In this document: one piece after another, positions 1-7,670 of the stretch
Layout: each line of letters starts with the position of its first letter
Position numbering within the stretch: position 1 is the first letter of the stretch
DNA from: GWC2-40-17 sp035400705
GTDB lineage: Bacteria; Patescibacteriota; Patescibacteriia; Magasanikbacterales; UBA10003
Reading direction: 5' to 3'
Assembly: GCA_035400705.1 (NCBI GenBank)
Contig: DAOMZV010000017.1
Coordinates: 1 to 17,377, forward strand
Length of the DNA stretch: 17,377 nt
Position numbers and translations under genes: made by a program
Notes under the pieces: model-generated
The model's database searches: none
Seen by the model: only the letters and a program-made list of their open reading frames with translations
Told to the model about the DNA's origin: nothing

Positions 1-1752
1 ATATAATCCCGCTTCACTTCCATCTACATATAAAGTTGAGGTGGTGCTACCATTGTCAGAAGAAACATACCAACCATTAGTACCATATTGGGCCTGAAAA
101 TAGGTATTTTGACTGTTGTATAAACCAAAAATTGGCGGCTGACTAAAACCATCACCCTTTAAAAAAAGAGCCCCTTGGCGACCAGTCCCTCCAATAGTCA
201 ATAAAGCTAAATGGCTATCATTTATGGTGGTAGTAGCAAAAGACATTAATTCTTCTCCATTACTACCCTGCCACTCAGTTAAATTAGCAGTTTGATTAGC
301 ATTAGCGCGAATAATTAATGGTTTGCCAGTGGGAGAAGAAGACTGAAGAAAAGTTTCTCCACCATAAACAGCTAAGGTACCAGAAGTGGAGATGTTGCCG
401 GAAGAATCTACAAAGAAATGTCCATTTTCAAAACCTGTCTCTTGCCCAAATTTAAAAATATCCGGACTGAGAAACATTTTCTCCTCAAATCCATTATATA
501 TTGTTAGGTAGCCAACACTTCCTGAATTATTACCAAAAGATACTCCATTCATAGCATCTAGAGTTATAGCCGGGTTTGCAGAAGATCCATTAAACAAAAA
601 TGCAACACTTTGGCCAGTGGGACCTTCGTCTCTGACAAAAAATTTACCAAAGGGATAAAAAGAAGAAGTAGCAAAGGAAAGAAGTTCCCCATTAAAAGTC
701 GCATTACCGGAAGTTATTAACGTTGAAGAAACATAAACTTCGTTATCAAACCAAACGGGATAAGAAGTGGAAGTCATTAGAGCAGATACTCCATAAGTTT
801 CACCAAATCTACCCCAATCATTTATACTAGAGCCACCAGTAACAGTAGCCCAGGTTAAACCACCAGAACCATCATTTTTTAAATAAGTATTAGCTCCTCC
901 CTGAGAAGATGGCCAAGTATAAGCTACGTTATTAATACGATTTAGATTACCAAAAATTGATAAGGTACCAGAGGTGTAAATTCCACCGGTTGGATCTATT
1001 GATAACAAAGAAACACCGGAACTATTTTGCCATTCAGTTAAATTGCCAGTTTGAGAAGCATTAGCTCTAATAACTAACAATTTATCAGCAGCTGTAGTTG
1101 ATTCTAAGTAAGCTTTGTAGCCGGTTGGTACGGTAGAAGTGCCAATACCCAGTTGGCCAGCTGTAGAAGTAGCTAAAAATAAAGAATTAGATAAACGTAA
1201 ATCACCAGACGAATCGGTAACTGGAACGTAAGAAGAATCACCACCCTGAGTAGAAGTGGTTAAACCGGATAAGCGGTCAGCATTGAAAGCATAAGGAGCA
1301 GCTGTAATTCTTTTACGAGGGGTCATTTCCGCATCGCAACCAGTATTGGGACCGGAACAAACTGTAATACCTAAATACAAAGCATCGGCATTAAATAAAT
1401 TGGAAGCCAAGGCATTTATTCCATTATCTGTGTCACCTAAATTAACAGAAAAAATTCCACTGGTCAGAGTAACCGGAGTAGTAGTAGCCGAACCGCAAGA
1501 ACCGGCTGCAGTATATTGGCAAGTCCCACCCGAGGAAGAGTCATAAATAGAGAATTTTAAATAATAGGTGCCATCAGTTACTAAAGAACCTGAAGAATCT
1601 GTTAATTTACCCTGAAAAGAAATCTGGTTAGCAATAGCTGAAACAGACTTAGCTGTAAATAAACCTAGCAACAAAAACAAAAAACACCCTAAATATAAAA
1701 TCTTAGAATTTTGTATAGTTCTTTCTAATTTTTTGCTTGTTTTCTCGATCAT
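1..1752 (-). CDS. Large secreted repeat-containing surface protein, N-terminal 584 residues (partial)
   Basis: This frame is open from an ATG at 1752 to the left edge, so the C-terminus and stop codon lie outside the window. Residues 1-39 form a signal peptide: a basic start (MIEKTSKKLERT), a hydrophobic core at about 19-33, and a likely cut after SVSA. Residues 40-150 are a beta-rich domain (ISFQGKLTDSSG, GTYYLKFSIYD) ending in the motif RKRITAAPYAFNAD at 146-159, which is common near the N-terminus of large extracellular fibre-like proteins. The rest is Ser/Thr/Gly/Asn-rich with diverged internal repeats: IRANA.QT.NLTEWQ occurs at 228-242 and 481-495, and (D).(S/T)G.I.TSGTL at about 253-263 and 449-460. 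I infer an exported, fibre- or beta-helix-like surface protein or adhesin. No enzymatic motif is visible and the exact role is unknown. No Shine-Dalgarno site precedes the ATG; an extended -10 promoter lies just upstream and is divergent from ftsK. Confidence 0.85.
   Translation of the reverse strand, partial: MIEKTSKKLERTIQNSKILYLGCFLFLLLGLFTAKSVSAIANQISFQGKLTDSSGSLVTDGTYYLKFSIYDSSSGGTCQYTAAGSCGSATTTPVTLTSGIFSVNLGDTDNGINALASNLFNADALYLGITVCSGPNTGCDAEMTPRKRITAAPYAFNADRLSGLTTSTQGGDSSYVPVTDSSGDLRLSNSLFLATSTAGQLGIGTSTVPTGYKAYLESTTAADKLLVIRANASQTGNLTEWQNSSGVSLLSIDPTGGIYTSGTLSIFGNLNRINNVAYTWPSSQGGANTYLKNDGSGGLTWATVTGGSSINDWGRFGETYGVSALMTSTSYPVWFDNEVYVSSTLITSGNATFNGELLSFATSSFYPFGKFFVRDEGPTGQSVAFLFNGSSANPAITLDAMNGVSFGNNSGSVGYLTIYNGFEEKMFLSPDIFKFGQETGFENGHFFVDSSGNISTSGTLAVYGGETFLQSSSPTGKPLIIRANANQTANLTEWQGSNGEELMSFATTTINDSHLALLTIGGTGRQGALFLKGDGFSQPPIFGLYNSQNTYFQAQYGTNGWYVSSDNGSTTSTLYVDGSEAGLY
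256..312 (-). repeat. Internal coding repeat, copy 2 of the IRANA...NLTEWQ unit
   Basis: This stretch encodes residues 481-499 of the surface protein. It matches residues 228-246 (1015-1071) at most positions, including IRANA, QT, NLTEWQ and a closing SxG. The two copies differ by many kinds of base change, not only at adenines, so they look like ordinary diverged domain repeats. Confidence 0.75.
1015..1071 (-). repeat. Internal coding repeat, copy 1 of the IRANA...NLTEWQ unit
   Basis: This stretch encodes residues 228-246 of the surface protein and pairs with 256-312. The copies are about 253 residues apart. Additional weakly similar segments (a TSGTL motif with flanking Gly/Asp residues) lie next to each copy, suggesting a repeating structural unit larger than the motif itself. 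Confidence 0.75.
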
Positions 1753-1776
1753 GAGAAAATTTCTATTGATAGAATC

Positions 1777-1785
1777 ATTATACCA
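1777..1785 (-). promoter_or_regulatory. Extended -10 promoter of the surface-protein gene
   Basis: On the minus strand this reads TGGTATAAT, a perfect TATAAT with an upstream TG (extended -10). The nearest -35-like element is poor (TTGCTC at 1802-1807, 19-bp spacing), as is usual when the extended -10 carries recognition. The predicted start near 1770 gives a leader of roughly 18 nt without a Shine-Dalgarno site. Confidence 0.6.
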
Positions 1786-1832
1786 CAATTTTTTGCAACT
1801 AGAGCAAGATTATATCCACAACATATTTTACC

Positions 1833-1862
1833 TTGATTAAAGCAAAACAAAACTGCTATAAT
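1833..1862 (+). promoter_or_regulatory. Promoter of the ftsK-rodZ-recA operon
   Basis: The -35 is TTGATT (1833-1838). After an 18-bp spacer comes the -10 TATAAT (1857-1862), preceded by TGC, making an extended -10. Transcription should start near 1869, 18 nt before the ATG at 1887. The TTG of the -35 box is in frame with ftsK and could be mistaken for its start codon. Confidence 0.7.
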
Positions 1863-1886
1863 ACAAAGGATTTACAATTAAAATTT

Positions 1887-4157
1887 ATGTCCAAAAAACA
1901 AAAAAATCGTAACCAGAATAAACGCACCGAAATCAATCCAGAAATCCAACGCAGTTTAGGTGTAATTTTTCTTTTTATTTTAGCCGGATTATGCATTTTG
2001 AGTTATTTTAATTTAGGTGGAGTAGCTGGATTCTATCTTAATAAGTTTACTGGTTTAATTTTTGGACAACTGAGGTTAATTTTCCCTTTAGCTATAATTT
2101 TTATTGCTTTGTCAGTAGAATTTAGCGAGAGATTACGCGGAACTTCTAGACATTTCTGGGGGTTTTTACTTTTAATCTTAGGTATCGAAGGCTTAATGCA
2201 CTTAAAAATTCCCGCAGAAGAAGCCTTGTCTTTAGCTGAAGCCGGAGGCGGAGGTGGTTTATTAGGTTTTGGCTTAAATTACGCTTTACAAAAAGCTTTT
2301 GGTTTTTGGGCTACCTTAACCATTTTGGTTGGCTTTATTTTAGCCGCCGTTATTTTAATTTTAAATACTACTTTGGGTCATATTGTCCAGACTCAAAAAA
2401 ATCTTTTAGCAAAATTAGGAATGGGTGGAAAAATAATTATTGGTGTCTTAACCTTATTTGCTAAAAAACCTGTCGCTAGTTATTCTTCAAATTTAAACCA
2501 ACAAAATGTTGAACCAGAAACAACTTTTCAGGCTCAAAAAATTAAAGCAATGGAACCAAAAGAACCCAAGCCAGAACCTGAGTCAAAAAAAGAAGACAAA
2601 GATAATGATCTAAAAGATGCGCATGAAGCCTTATTAGATAATCCCATCATTTCTAAAAAATCATCTCAAAAATTACCCCCTCTCTCTCTACTCACTTCTT
2701 TAAAATCTCACCCCTCAGCTGGAGATATCAAGGGCAACCTTTATACTATTCAAAAAACTTTCCAAAATTTTAATATTCCAGTAGAAATGGGCGAAGTAAA
2801 GGTTGGCCCCACTGTTACTCAATATTCTCTTAAACCAGCCGATGGTATTAAATTGTCTCGCATCACTTCTTTAACTGATAATTTGGCCTTGGCTTTGGCT
2901 GCTCACCCTATTAGAATTGAAGCACCTATTCCTGGTAAATCTTTAGTTGGCATTGAAATTCCTAATCAAAAGATTGCCTTAGTTACTTTACGAGAATTAT
3001 TAGAATCTAAGGATTGGCAAAGCCAACGCGGAGTTTTAAAAGTTGCAGTAGGTAAAGACGTGTCTGGCAGACCATGGTTTACTGACATCACATCTCTTCC
3101 TCATCTCTTAGTAGCGGGCGCTACTGGTTCTGGCAAAACTATCTATCTTAACGCTTTAATTTTAAGTTTGCTATTAACTCATACTAGCGAAACCTTGCGT
3201 TTTATTTTTGTTGATCCCAAGCGAGTGGAATTGCATCTTTATAACGGTATCCCCCATTTATTAACTCCTGTTATCACCGACACTCAAAAAACCGTTAATG
3301 CCTTGCGTTGGACTATTGGGGAAATGGAACGCCGTTTGGAAATTCTTTCCAAAGCTGGAAAACGCAACCTTAAAGAATACAACGCGGTGATGGAAGAAAA
3401 AATTCCTTACATAGTTTTTGTAATTGATGAATTAGCCGATTTAATGGCTACCTCTGGAGCAGAAGTTGAAGGTTCTATTGTTCGTTTGGCTCAGTTGGCT
3501 AGAGCCACAGGCATTCATTTAGTTTTAGCTACTCAAAGACCATCAGTCGATGTTATTACTGGCTTAATCAAAGCCAACTTCCCGGCTCGCATGGCTTTCT
3601 CTGTTACCTCTTTAATGGACTCTCGCACTATTCTTGACTGTTCTGGTGCGGAAAAACTTTTGGGCCGAGGTGATATGCTATGGAGTGGACCAGAAATGAG
3701 TAAACCACAACGTCTACAAGGCGCTTATATCTCGGAAGAAGAAATCAAAAAAGTAACCGAATTCTTAAAAAATGAAGAGGTCCCCCAATACAATGATGAG
3801 ATTGTGGCCAAACAACAGGGTACTTTGGCTTTGGGCGGAGATGCCTCAAATAGTAATGATGATGATCCTTTACTTGAAGAAGCAAAAACTGTTTTGCTCC
3901 AAGCTGGAAAGGGCTCTGCTTCTTTACTGCAAAGACGTCTTAAAGTTGGTTATGCCCGAGCTGCCCGATTGTTAGATTTACTTGAAGCTCAAGGTTTTAT
4001 TGGTCCAGCCGATGGTGCTAAACCACGAGAAATTTTAGCCCAAAATATCGATAGCATTCCTTCCGAACATGAAATGCCAGCACCCGAAACAAACAATGAA
4101 GGGAACGATGATGAAGAGGAAGAAGATGAGGACGAAAACAACACTCCGGACTTTTAA
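1887..4157 (+). CDS. ftsK: FtsK/SpoIIIE-type DNA translocase
   Basis: This is a 756-residue membrane-anchored DNA pump that moves chromosomal DNA at the division septum. Hydrophobic segments fall at about 24-41, 55-77, 89-105 and 139-160. They are followed by a short charged linker (about 200-265) rich in Lys, Glu and Pro, far shorter than in E. coli FtsK. The motor domain carries Walker A GATGSGKT (411-418), Walker B VIDELADL (D514, E515) and the family block LATQRPSVDVITG. A gamma winged-helix domain (about 660-725, DPLLEEAKTVLLQ, with ASLLQRRLKVGYARA) is the DNA-reading module. The last 20 residues are strongly acidic. I chose the ATG at 1887, not the in-frame TTG at 1833, because the promoter -35 and -10 boxes lie between them. 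It is the first gene of a unit with the RodZ-like gene (5-nt gap) and recA. Confidence 0.95.
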   Translation: MSKKQKNRNQNKRTEINPEIQRSLGVIFLFILAGLCILSYFNLGGVAGFYLNKFTGLIFGQLRLIFPLAIIFIALSVEFSERLRGTSRHFWGFLLLILGIEGLMHLKIPAEEALSLAEAGGGGGLLGFGLNYALQKAFGFWATLTILVGFILAAVILILNTTLGHIVQTQKNLLAKLGMGGKIIIGVLTLFAKKPVASYSSNLNQQNVEPETTFQAQKIKAMEPKEPKPEPESKKEDKDNDLKDAHEALLDNPIISKKSSQKLPPLSLLTSLKSHPSAGDIKGNLYTIQKTFQNFNIPVEMGEVKVGPTVTQYSLKPADGIKLSRITSLTDNLALALAAHPIRIEAPIPGKSLVGIEIPNQKIALVTLRELLESKDWQSQRGVLKVAVGKDVSGRPWFTDITSLPHLLVAGATGSGKTIYLNALILSLLLTHTSETLRFIFVDPKRVELHLYNGIPHLLTPVITDTQKTVNALRWTIGEMERRLEILSKAGKRNLKEYNAVMEEKIPYIVFVIDELADLMATSGAEVEGSIVRLAQLARATGIHLVLATQRPSVDVITGLIKANFPARMAFSVTSLMDSRTILDCSGAEKLLGRGDMLWSGPEMSKPQRLQGAYISEEEIKKVTEFLKNEEVPQYNDEIVAKQQGTLALGGDASNSNDDDPLLEEAKTVLLQAGKGSASLLQRRLKVGYARAARLLDLLEAQGFIGPADGAKPREILAQNIDSIPSEHEMPAPETNNEGNDDEEEEDEDENNTPDF

Positions 4158-4162
4158 TTATT

Positions 4163-4852
4163 ATGACCTCATTTTTTTGTAAAAATTTACGCAACAAACC
4201 TACAGCCGTTTCCCTTCTTAAAGAAAACCGAATTCAACAAGGTTTAACTATTGGCAATATTTCCAAACAATTAACTATTGACCCGAAGTTTATTGCTAAT
4301 TTAGAAGAAGCTAAATACAACCGTTTGCCAGGAAACATCTACATTAGAAATGTAATTAAAAAATACGCTGATTTTTTAAAATTGGACTCGGAGAAAATTT
4401 TAAATCAATACGAACAAGAACGGGCAGAAAGTTTTAAAAAAACAGAGATTAAACATTTTATTCCTGTCTGTCAGATCAAAAATTCCACCCTACTAATTAG
4501 AAAAACTATAGTTGCATCCTTAGGTCTTTTTTTGGTAATCTATCTAGGCTTGGAAGTTTGGGGTATTTATAAAGCTCCGCCATTAAATTTATTAACTCCG
4601 ACTGATGGACAAATCACCACTGAATCTTCTTTGAAGGTTCAAGGTACAACTAACCCAGAACTAAATATTAAAATTAATGGAGTAGAAACAGTTAGCGACA
4701 ACGTTGGGTCTTTTTCTGAAAATGTAATTTTAAACCCGGGATCCAACCAAATAATTGTCACAGCTACAAAAAAACACGGTCGCTCCCAAACAATTATTTA
4801 CAATGTAATTTATCGGGAGACAAAGGAAGAAATAAATCTAAATAATTTATAA
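4163..4852 (+). CDS. RodZ-like membrane protein with cytoplasmic HTH and extracytoplasmic beta domain
   Basis: This 229-residue protein has the RodZ layout. An N-terminal helix-turn-helix of the RodZ/HTH_25 type spans about 17-75 (LKENRIQQGLTIGNISKQL, then a YNRLPGNIYIRNVIKKYA segment). It is followed by a basic region, one membrane helix (about 115-136, TIVASLGLFLVIYLGLEVWG) and an external beta-sandwich-like domain (about 140-217). That last domain has the pattern G.F.E.V.L.PGSN.I.VTAT, resembling bacterial Ig-like or glucodextranase-B-like domains. In RodZ the HTH binds MreB rather than DNA, linking the cytoskeleton to the wall; whether this protein does so is inference. It starts 5 nt after ftsK and precedes recA by 37 nt, so it is almost certainly co-transcribed with both. 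Function is assigned by architecture, not by strong sequence identity. Confidence 0.75.
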   Translation: MTSFFCKNLRNKPTAVSLLKENRIQQGLTIGNISKQLTIDPKFIANLEEAKYNRLPGNIYIRNVIKKYADFLKLDSEKILNQYEQERAESFKKTEIKHFIPVCQIKNSTLLIRKTIVASLGLFLVIYLGLEVWGIYKAPPLNLLTPTDGQITTESSLKVQGTTNPELNIKINGVETVSDNVGSFSENVILNPGSNQIIVTATKKHGRSQTIIYNVIYRETKEEINLNNL

Positions 4853-4853
4853 T
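4848..4853 (+). promoter_or_regulatory. Possible internal -10 element for recA
   Basis: A perfect TATAAT overlaps the stop codon of the RodZ-like gene, 36 nt upstream of the recA ATG. No recognisable -35 or TG extension accompanies it, and the sequence is very AT-rich, so this could be chance. A short 5-bp hairpin (4861-4876) would sit in the leader. No LexA-type operator is visible. Confidence 0.25.
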
Positions 4854-4889
4854 AATTAACAGGTTACTAAAAACCTAATTTAAAAAACT

Positions 4890-5957
4890 ATGGCTAAAAA
4901 AGTTGTGAATGAAAGATTTGAAGCTGCTGAAGAAGCTATTCGCCAAATCAAAGAAAGATTTGGTGATGGTTCAATTATGCGCTTAGGGGAGGCAAAAAAA
5001 ATGCAAATTGAAACTGTACCCACTGGTTGTCTATCCCTAGACTTGGCTTTAGGAGTAGGCGGCATGCCTCGTGGTCGCATTATTGAAATCTTTGGTCCGG
5101 AAGCCTCTGGTAAAACCACTTTGGCTTTGCATGTGGTTGCGGAGTTACAAAAAATGGGCGGAGTAGCTGCTTTTGTAGATGCAGAACATGCCTTGGATCC
5201 TGACTATTCAGCCAAAATCGGAGTTAAAACTAAAGATTTATTGATTTCTCAACCAGATACTGGCGAGCAAGCTTTAGAAATTGTAGAAACCCTGGTTCGT
5301 TCTAATGGCGTGGATGTTATTGTGGTGGATTCGGTAGCCGCTTTAGTTCCTAAAGCGGAAATCGAAGGTGACATGGGTGATGCTCATATGGGTTTACAAG
5401 CTCGTCTAATGAGCCAAGCCTTACGTAAATTAACCGGTATTATCAGCAAATCCAACACAGTTTTAATTTTCATCAACCAAACCAGACAAAAAATTGGAGT
5501 TTTCTTTGGTAATCCCGAAACAACCACTGGCGGTACCGCTCTTAAATTTTATTCTTCTGTCCGTGTGGAAGTTAGACGTGCTGCCCAAATTAAATTGGGA
5601 GAGAAAATTATTGGTAATCGTGTTAAAGTAAAAATTGTAAAAAATAAAGTTGCTGCTCCTTTTAGAACTTGCGAATTTGATATTATGTACAACGAAGGCA
5701 TTTCTATTGCTGGTGATTTATTAGACTTAGGAGTAGCTGAAAGAGTTATTAATAAATCTGGTAACTCTTATCTCTACAACGATATTAAATTAGGTGTGGG
5801 CCGAGAAAATGCCAAAAGCTTTCTCAGATCTAACCCCGATTTAATCAAGGACATCAGAGAACAAATTATTGATTTAAACAAAAAGAAAGATGCCGGTGCA
5901 GAAACAGAAACAGACACCCATGGTACTGATGACGAAGAACCACCATTGGAGGAATAG
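4890..5957 (+). CDS. recA: RecA recombinase
   Basis: This 355-residue protein has the normal RecA length. It forms ATP-dependent filaments on single-stranded DNA for homologous recombination and repair, and usually triggers LexA self-cleavage. Walker A is GPEASGKTT (69-77; E. coli has Ser where this has Ala72). Walker B is VIVVD (143-147). The DNA-binding loop 2 and filament signature reads KIGVFFGNPETTTGGTALKF (201-220), and the MAW-like region SLDLALGVGG lies at 49-58. The C-terminal tail is acidic (EEPPLEE), as is typical. There is no Shine-Dalgarno site before the ATG. It is the last gene of the ftsK unit and is followed directly by an intrinsic terminator. No intein or truncation is present. 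Confidence 0.98.
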   Translation: MAKKVVNERFEAAEEAIRQIKERFGDGSIMRLGEAKKMQIETVPTGCLSLDLALGVGGMPRGRIIEIFGPEASGKTTLALHVVAELQKMGGVAAFVDAEHALDPDYSAKIGVKTKDLLISQPDTGEQALEIVETLVRSNGVDVIVVDSVAALVPKAEIEGDMGDAHMGLQARLMSQALRKLTGIISKSNTVLIFINQTRQKIGVFFGNPETTTGGTALKFYSSVRVEVRRAAQIKLGEKIIGNRVKVKIVKNKVAAPFRTCEFDIMYNEGISIAGDLLDLGVAERVINKSGNSYLYNDIKLGVGRENAKSFLRSNPDLIKDIREQIIDLNKKKDAGAETETDTHGTDDEEPPLEE

Positions 5958-5963
5958 AGAACA

Positions 5964-5997
5964 AAAAAACCGCTTGTAAAAAAACAAGCGGTTTTTT
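5964..5997. terminator. Bidirectional intrinsic terminator between recA and efp
   Basis: The arms 5964-5977 and 5984-5997 pair perfectly over 14 bp (core ACCGCTTGT / ACAAGCGGT, flanked by A- and T-runs) around a six-base A loop. The T-run on the right serves recA, and the A-run on the left becomes a U-run for the convergent efp transcript. It lies 6 nt after the recA stop and 8 nt after the efp stop. Confidence 0.9.
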
Positions 5998-6005
5998 ATT
6001 ATTTT

Positions 6006-6566
6006 TTAAGCTCTTTCTACATACAAACCAGTTTCCGTATTGACGATAATCTCTTCCCCTTCTTTAATAAATAAAGGCACTCTAACGGTGGCGCCAGTTT
6101 CCAAGGTGGCTTCTTTGGTTACGTTGCCAGAAGCGGTATCACCTTTGACACCGGGCTCGGCTTGAATAATTTTATAAGCCACTTTATTAGGCAATTGAAT
6201 GCTTAAAGGAATACCTTCAAATTTAATTACCATCACTTCCAAACCTTCTTTTAGATATTCTTTTTTACCTTCTAGTAAACTAACATTAATGTCTATCTGT
6301 TCGTAGGAAGAGTTATCCATAAAAGAATACATTTCACCATTGTTATATAAGTACTGCATACGGCGACGCTCCACCTCTACCAAATCGACAGATTCATTAG
6401 ATTTAAAAGTCAACTCCATAGTTTTGCCAGTCTTTATACCGCGTAATCTAGTGCGGACAAAAGCTGAACCCTTACCCGGATTAACATGCTGGAAATCGGT
6501 GACAAGATAAATTTCACCATTCAAACGTAAGATGCTTTCTTTGGAAATTTCATTTATAGAAGCCAT
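6006..6566 (-). CDS. efp: Translation elongation factor P
   Basis: EF-P binds stalled ribosomes and helps form peptide bonds at polyproline stretches. The 186-residue protein has the normal three-domain length: a KOW-like N-terminal domain (1-65), an OB domain (about 66-128, with MQYLYNNGEMYSFMDN) and a C-terminal OB domain (about 130-186, with the signature KGDTASG and VPLFIKEGE). The tip loop reads HVNPGKGSAF, placing lysine 32 where E. coli has Lys34, the residue that receives beta-lysine. This is consistent with the EpmA gene lying 25 nt upstream in the same orientation. No Shine-Dalgarno site is visible in the AT-only gap between them, so translation probably depends on the upstream gene or on an unstructured leader. 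Confidence 0.97.
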   Translation of the reverse strand: MASINEISKESILRLNGEIYLVTDFQHVNPGKGSAFVRTRLRGIKTGKTMELTFKSNESVDLVEVERRRMQYLYNNGEMYSFMDNSSYEQIDINVSLLEGKKEYLKEGLEVMVIKFEGIPLSIQLPNKVAYKIIQAEPGVKGDTASGNVTKEATLETGATVRVPLFIKEGEEIIVNTETGLYVERA

Positions 6567-6591
6567 AATTTAAAATTTTAATTTTTATTTT

Positions 6592-7614
6592 TTAAAAAAT
6601 TTCTTTAGCGGTTAAAGGAACAACTTCTGCTAAATCACCGGAATCGGTTAGCAACATAATCAATCGATCAACACCTAAGGCAATCCCCGCACACTCAGGC
6701 AAACCGCTATCTAAAGCTTGTAAAAAATCTTCATCAACTTCTCTTTTAATTCTACCTTGTTTAACTTGTTCGGTTTGGTCAAGAAAAAAACGCCGTCGCT
6801 GTTCTCTCCCATCAGTTAACTCACTGTAAGCATTGGCAATTTCTAAACCGCCAATATACAATTCAAAGCGTTCAGCATACTGCGGATCTTCTTTTTTAAT
6901 CTTAGACAAAGCCGCCATGGACACCGGAAAATCATACAAAAAAATTGGCTGTTTTTCGTCTTGGAGATGCCATTCCACTTCTGTTAAGAAGATCTTAAAA
7001 AACAAATCATCCCAAGAATCATCCTCTGTTACAGTATAACCTTTTCTTTCAACTAGTGCCCGCATTGTATCATAAATTAAATAATCATTCAAGTCTATCT
7101 TGGCATATTTAAGCCAAGCTTCTCGCATTGATAGTCTTAACCAAGGGGTTTGTAAATTAATTTTTTGTCCTTGAAAAATAAGACTAGATTCTTGATTAGT
7201 CAAAAATCTAATCAGTTTTTCTGTTTGAGTCATTAAATCAAAATAACTACTGCCGGCCTCGTACCATTCTAATAGAGTAAATTCTGGATTGTGATTATTA
7301 TTCCACGGCTCGCTGTTTCTAAAACATTTTCCTAACTGATAAATTTTAGGTAAACCAGCGGCTAAAATTTTTTTTAAAGCAAACTCGGGAGAGGTTATTA
7401 AAAAAGCTGGATAATTTTTACCGTCATTTCTTTTTAAGACTGTTTCCATAACATCCAAATTCGGCTCCATATTTGGTTTAGACACCAACAACGGGGAATC
7501 AATTTCCACAAAACCTTGCTGATTAAAAAAGCCCCTAATTTGATTTAAAATCTGGGCTCGTCTAATTAAATTATTCTTTATTTTAGGCTGATTTTTAATT
7601 TCTAACCAACGCAT
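6592..7614 (-). CDS. epmA: EpmA (GenX/PoxA), EF-P (R)-beta-lysine ligase
   Basis: EpmA is a truncated class II lysyl-tRNA synthetase homologue that attaches (R)-beta-lysine to the EF-P tip lysine instead of to tRNA. The 340-residue protein has the catalytic core only. Class II motif 1 begins at about 35 (GFVEIDSPLL), motif 2 is CFRNSEPW...HNPEFTLLEWY (97-118), and motif 3 is GIALGVDRLIML (310-321, Arg317). Only about 17 residues precede the core, so the anticodon-binding OB domain of true LysRS is absent. In motif 3 it has Ala312 where LysRS has Gly; this matches E. coli EpmA Ala298, the residue linked to beta-lysine preference. A TATAGT hexamer abuts the ATG, too close to act as a -10 for this start, so transcription may partly come by read-through past the rpsR terminator. 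EpmB (the lysine aminomutase) is not in the window. Confidence 0.92.
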   Translation of the reverse strand: MRWLEIKNQPKIKNNLIRRAQILNQIRGFFNQQGFVEIDSPLLVSKPNMEPNLDVMETVLKRNDGKNYPAFLITSPEFALKKILAAGLPKIYQLGKCFRNSEPWNNNHNPEFTLLEWYEAGSSYFDLMTQTEKLIRFLTNQESSLIFQGQKINLQTPWLRLSMREAWLKYAKIDLNDYLIYDTMRALVERKGYTVTEDDSWDDLFFKIFLTEVEWHLQDEKQPIFLYDFPVSMAALSKIKKEDPQYAERFELYIGGLEIANAYSELTDGREQRRRFFLDQTEQVKQGRIKREVDEDFLQALDSGLPECAGIALGVDRLIMLLTDSGDLAEVVPLTAKEIF

Positions 7615-7638
7615 ACTATACTAAAATATTAAAATCTA

Positions 7639-7663
7639 AAAGGCAGGTTTTTGACCTGCCTTT
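7639..7663 (-). terminator. Intrinsic terminator of the rpsF-ssb-rpsR operon
   Basis: The arms 7639-7648 and 7654-7663 form a perfect 10-bp stem (AAAGGCAGGT / ACCTGCCTTT) with a 5-base loop. On the minus strand it follows the rpsR stop by 7 nt and is followed by a T-rich but interrupted tract. It separates the ribosomal-protein operon from epmA-efp and may be leaky. Confidence 0.8.
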
Positions 7664-7670
7664 AAACAAA

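Noticed and set aside
256..1071. The repeat pair in the surface protein as a template/variable pair of a DGR.
   Set aside because: The copies differ by many base types, including G/C and C/T changes, not only at adenines, and both lie inside one coding frame.
1346..1546. Plus-strand 66-residue frame.
   Set aside because: It is antisense to the clearly coding surface protein and shows no family resemblance or promoter.
1810..1820. DnaA-box-like TTATATCCACA.
   Set aside because: It has extra bases relative to TTATCCACA, is single, and sits in a promoter region with no other sign of an origin.
1833..1886. TTG start giving an 18-residue longer FtsK.
   Set aside because: This stretch contains the -35 (1833-1838) and extended -10 (1857-1862) boxes, so it is upstream of or at the transcription start; the ATG at 1887 fits.
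4880..5119. Minus-strand 79-residue frame inside recA.
   Set aside because: It is a shadow of the conserved recA coding sequence.
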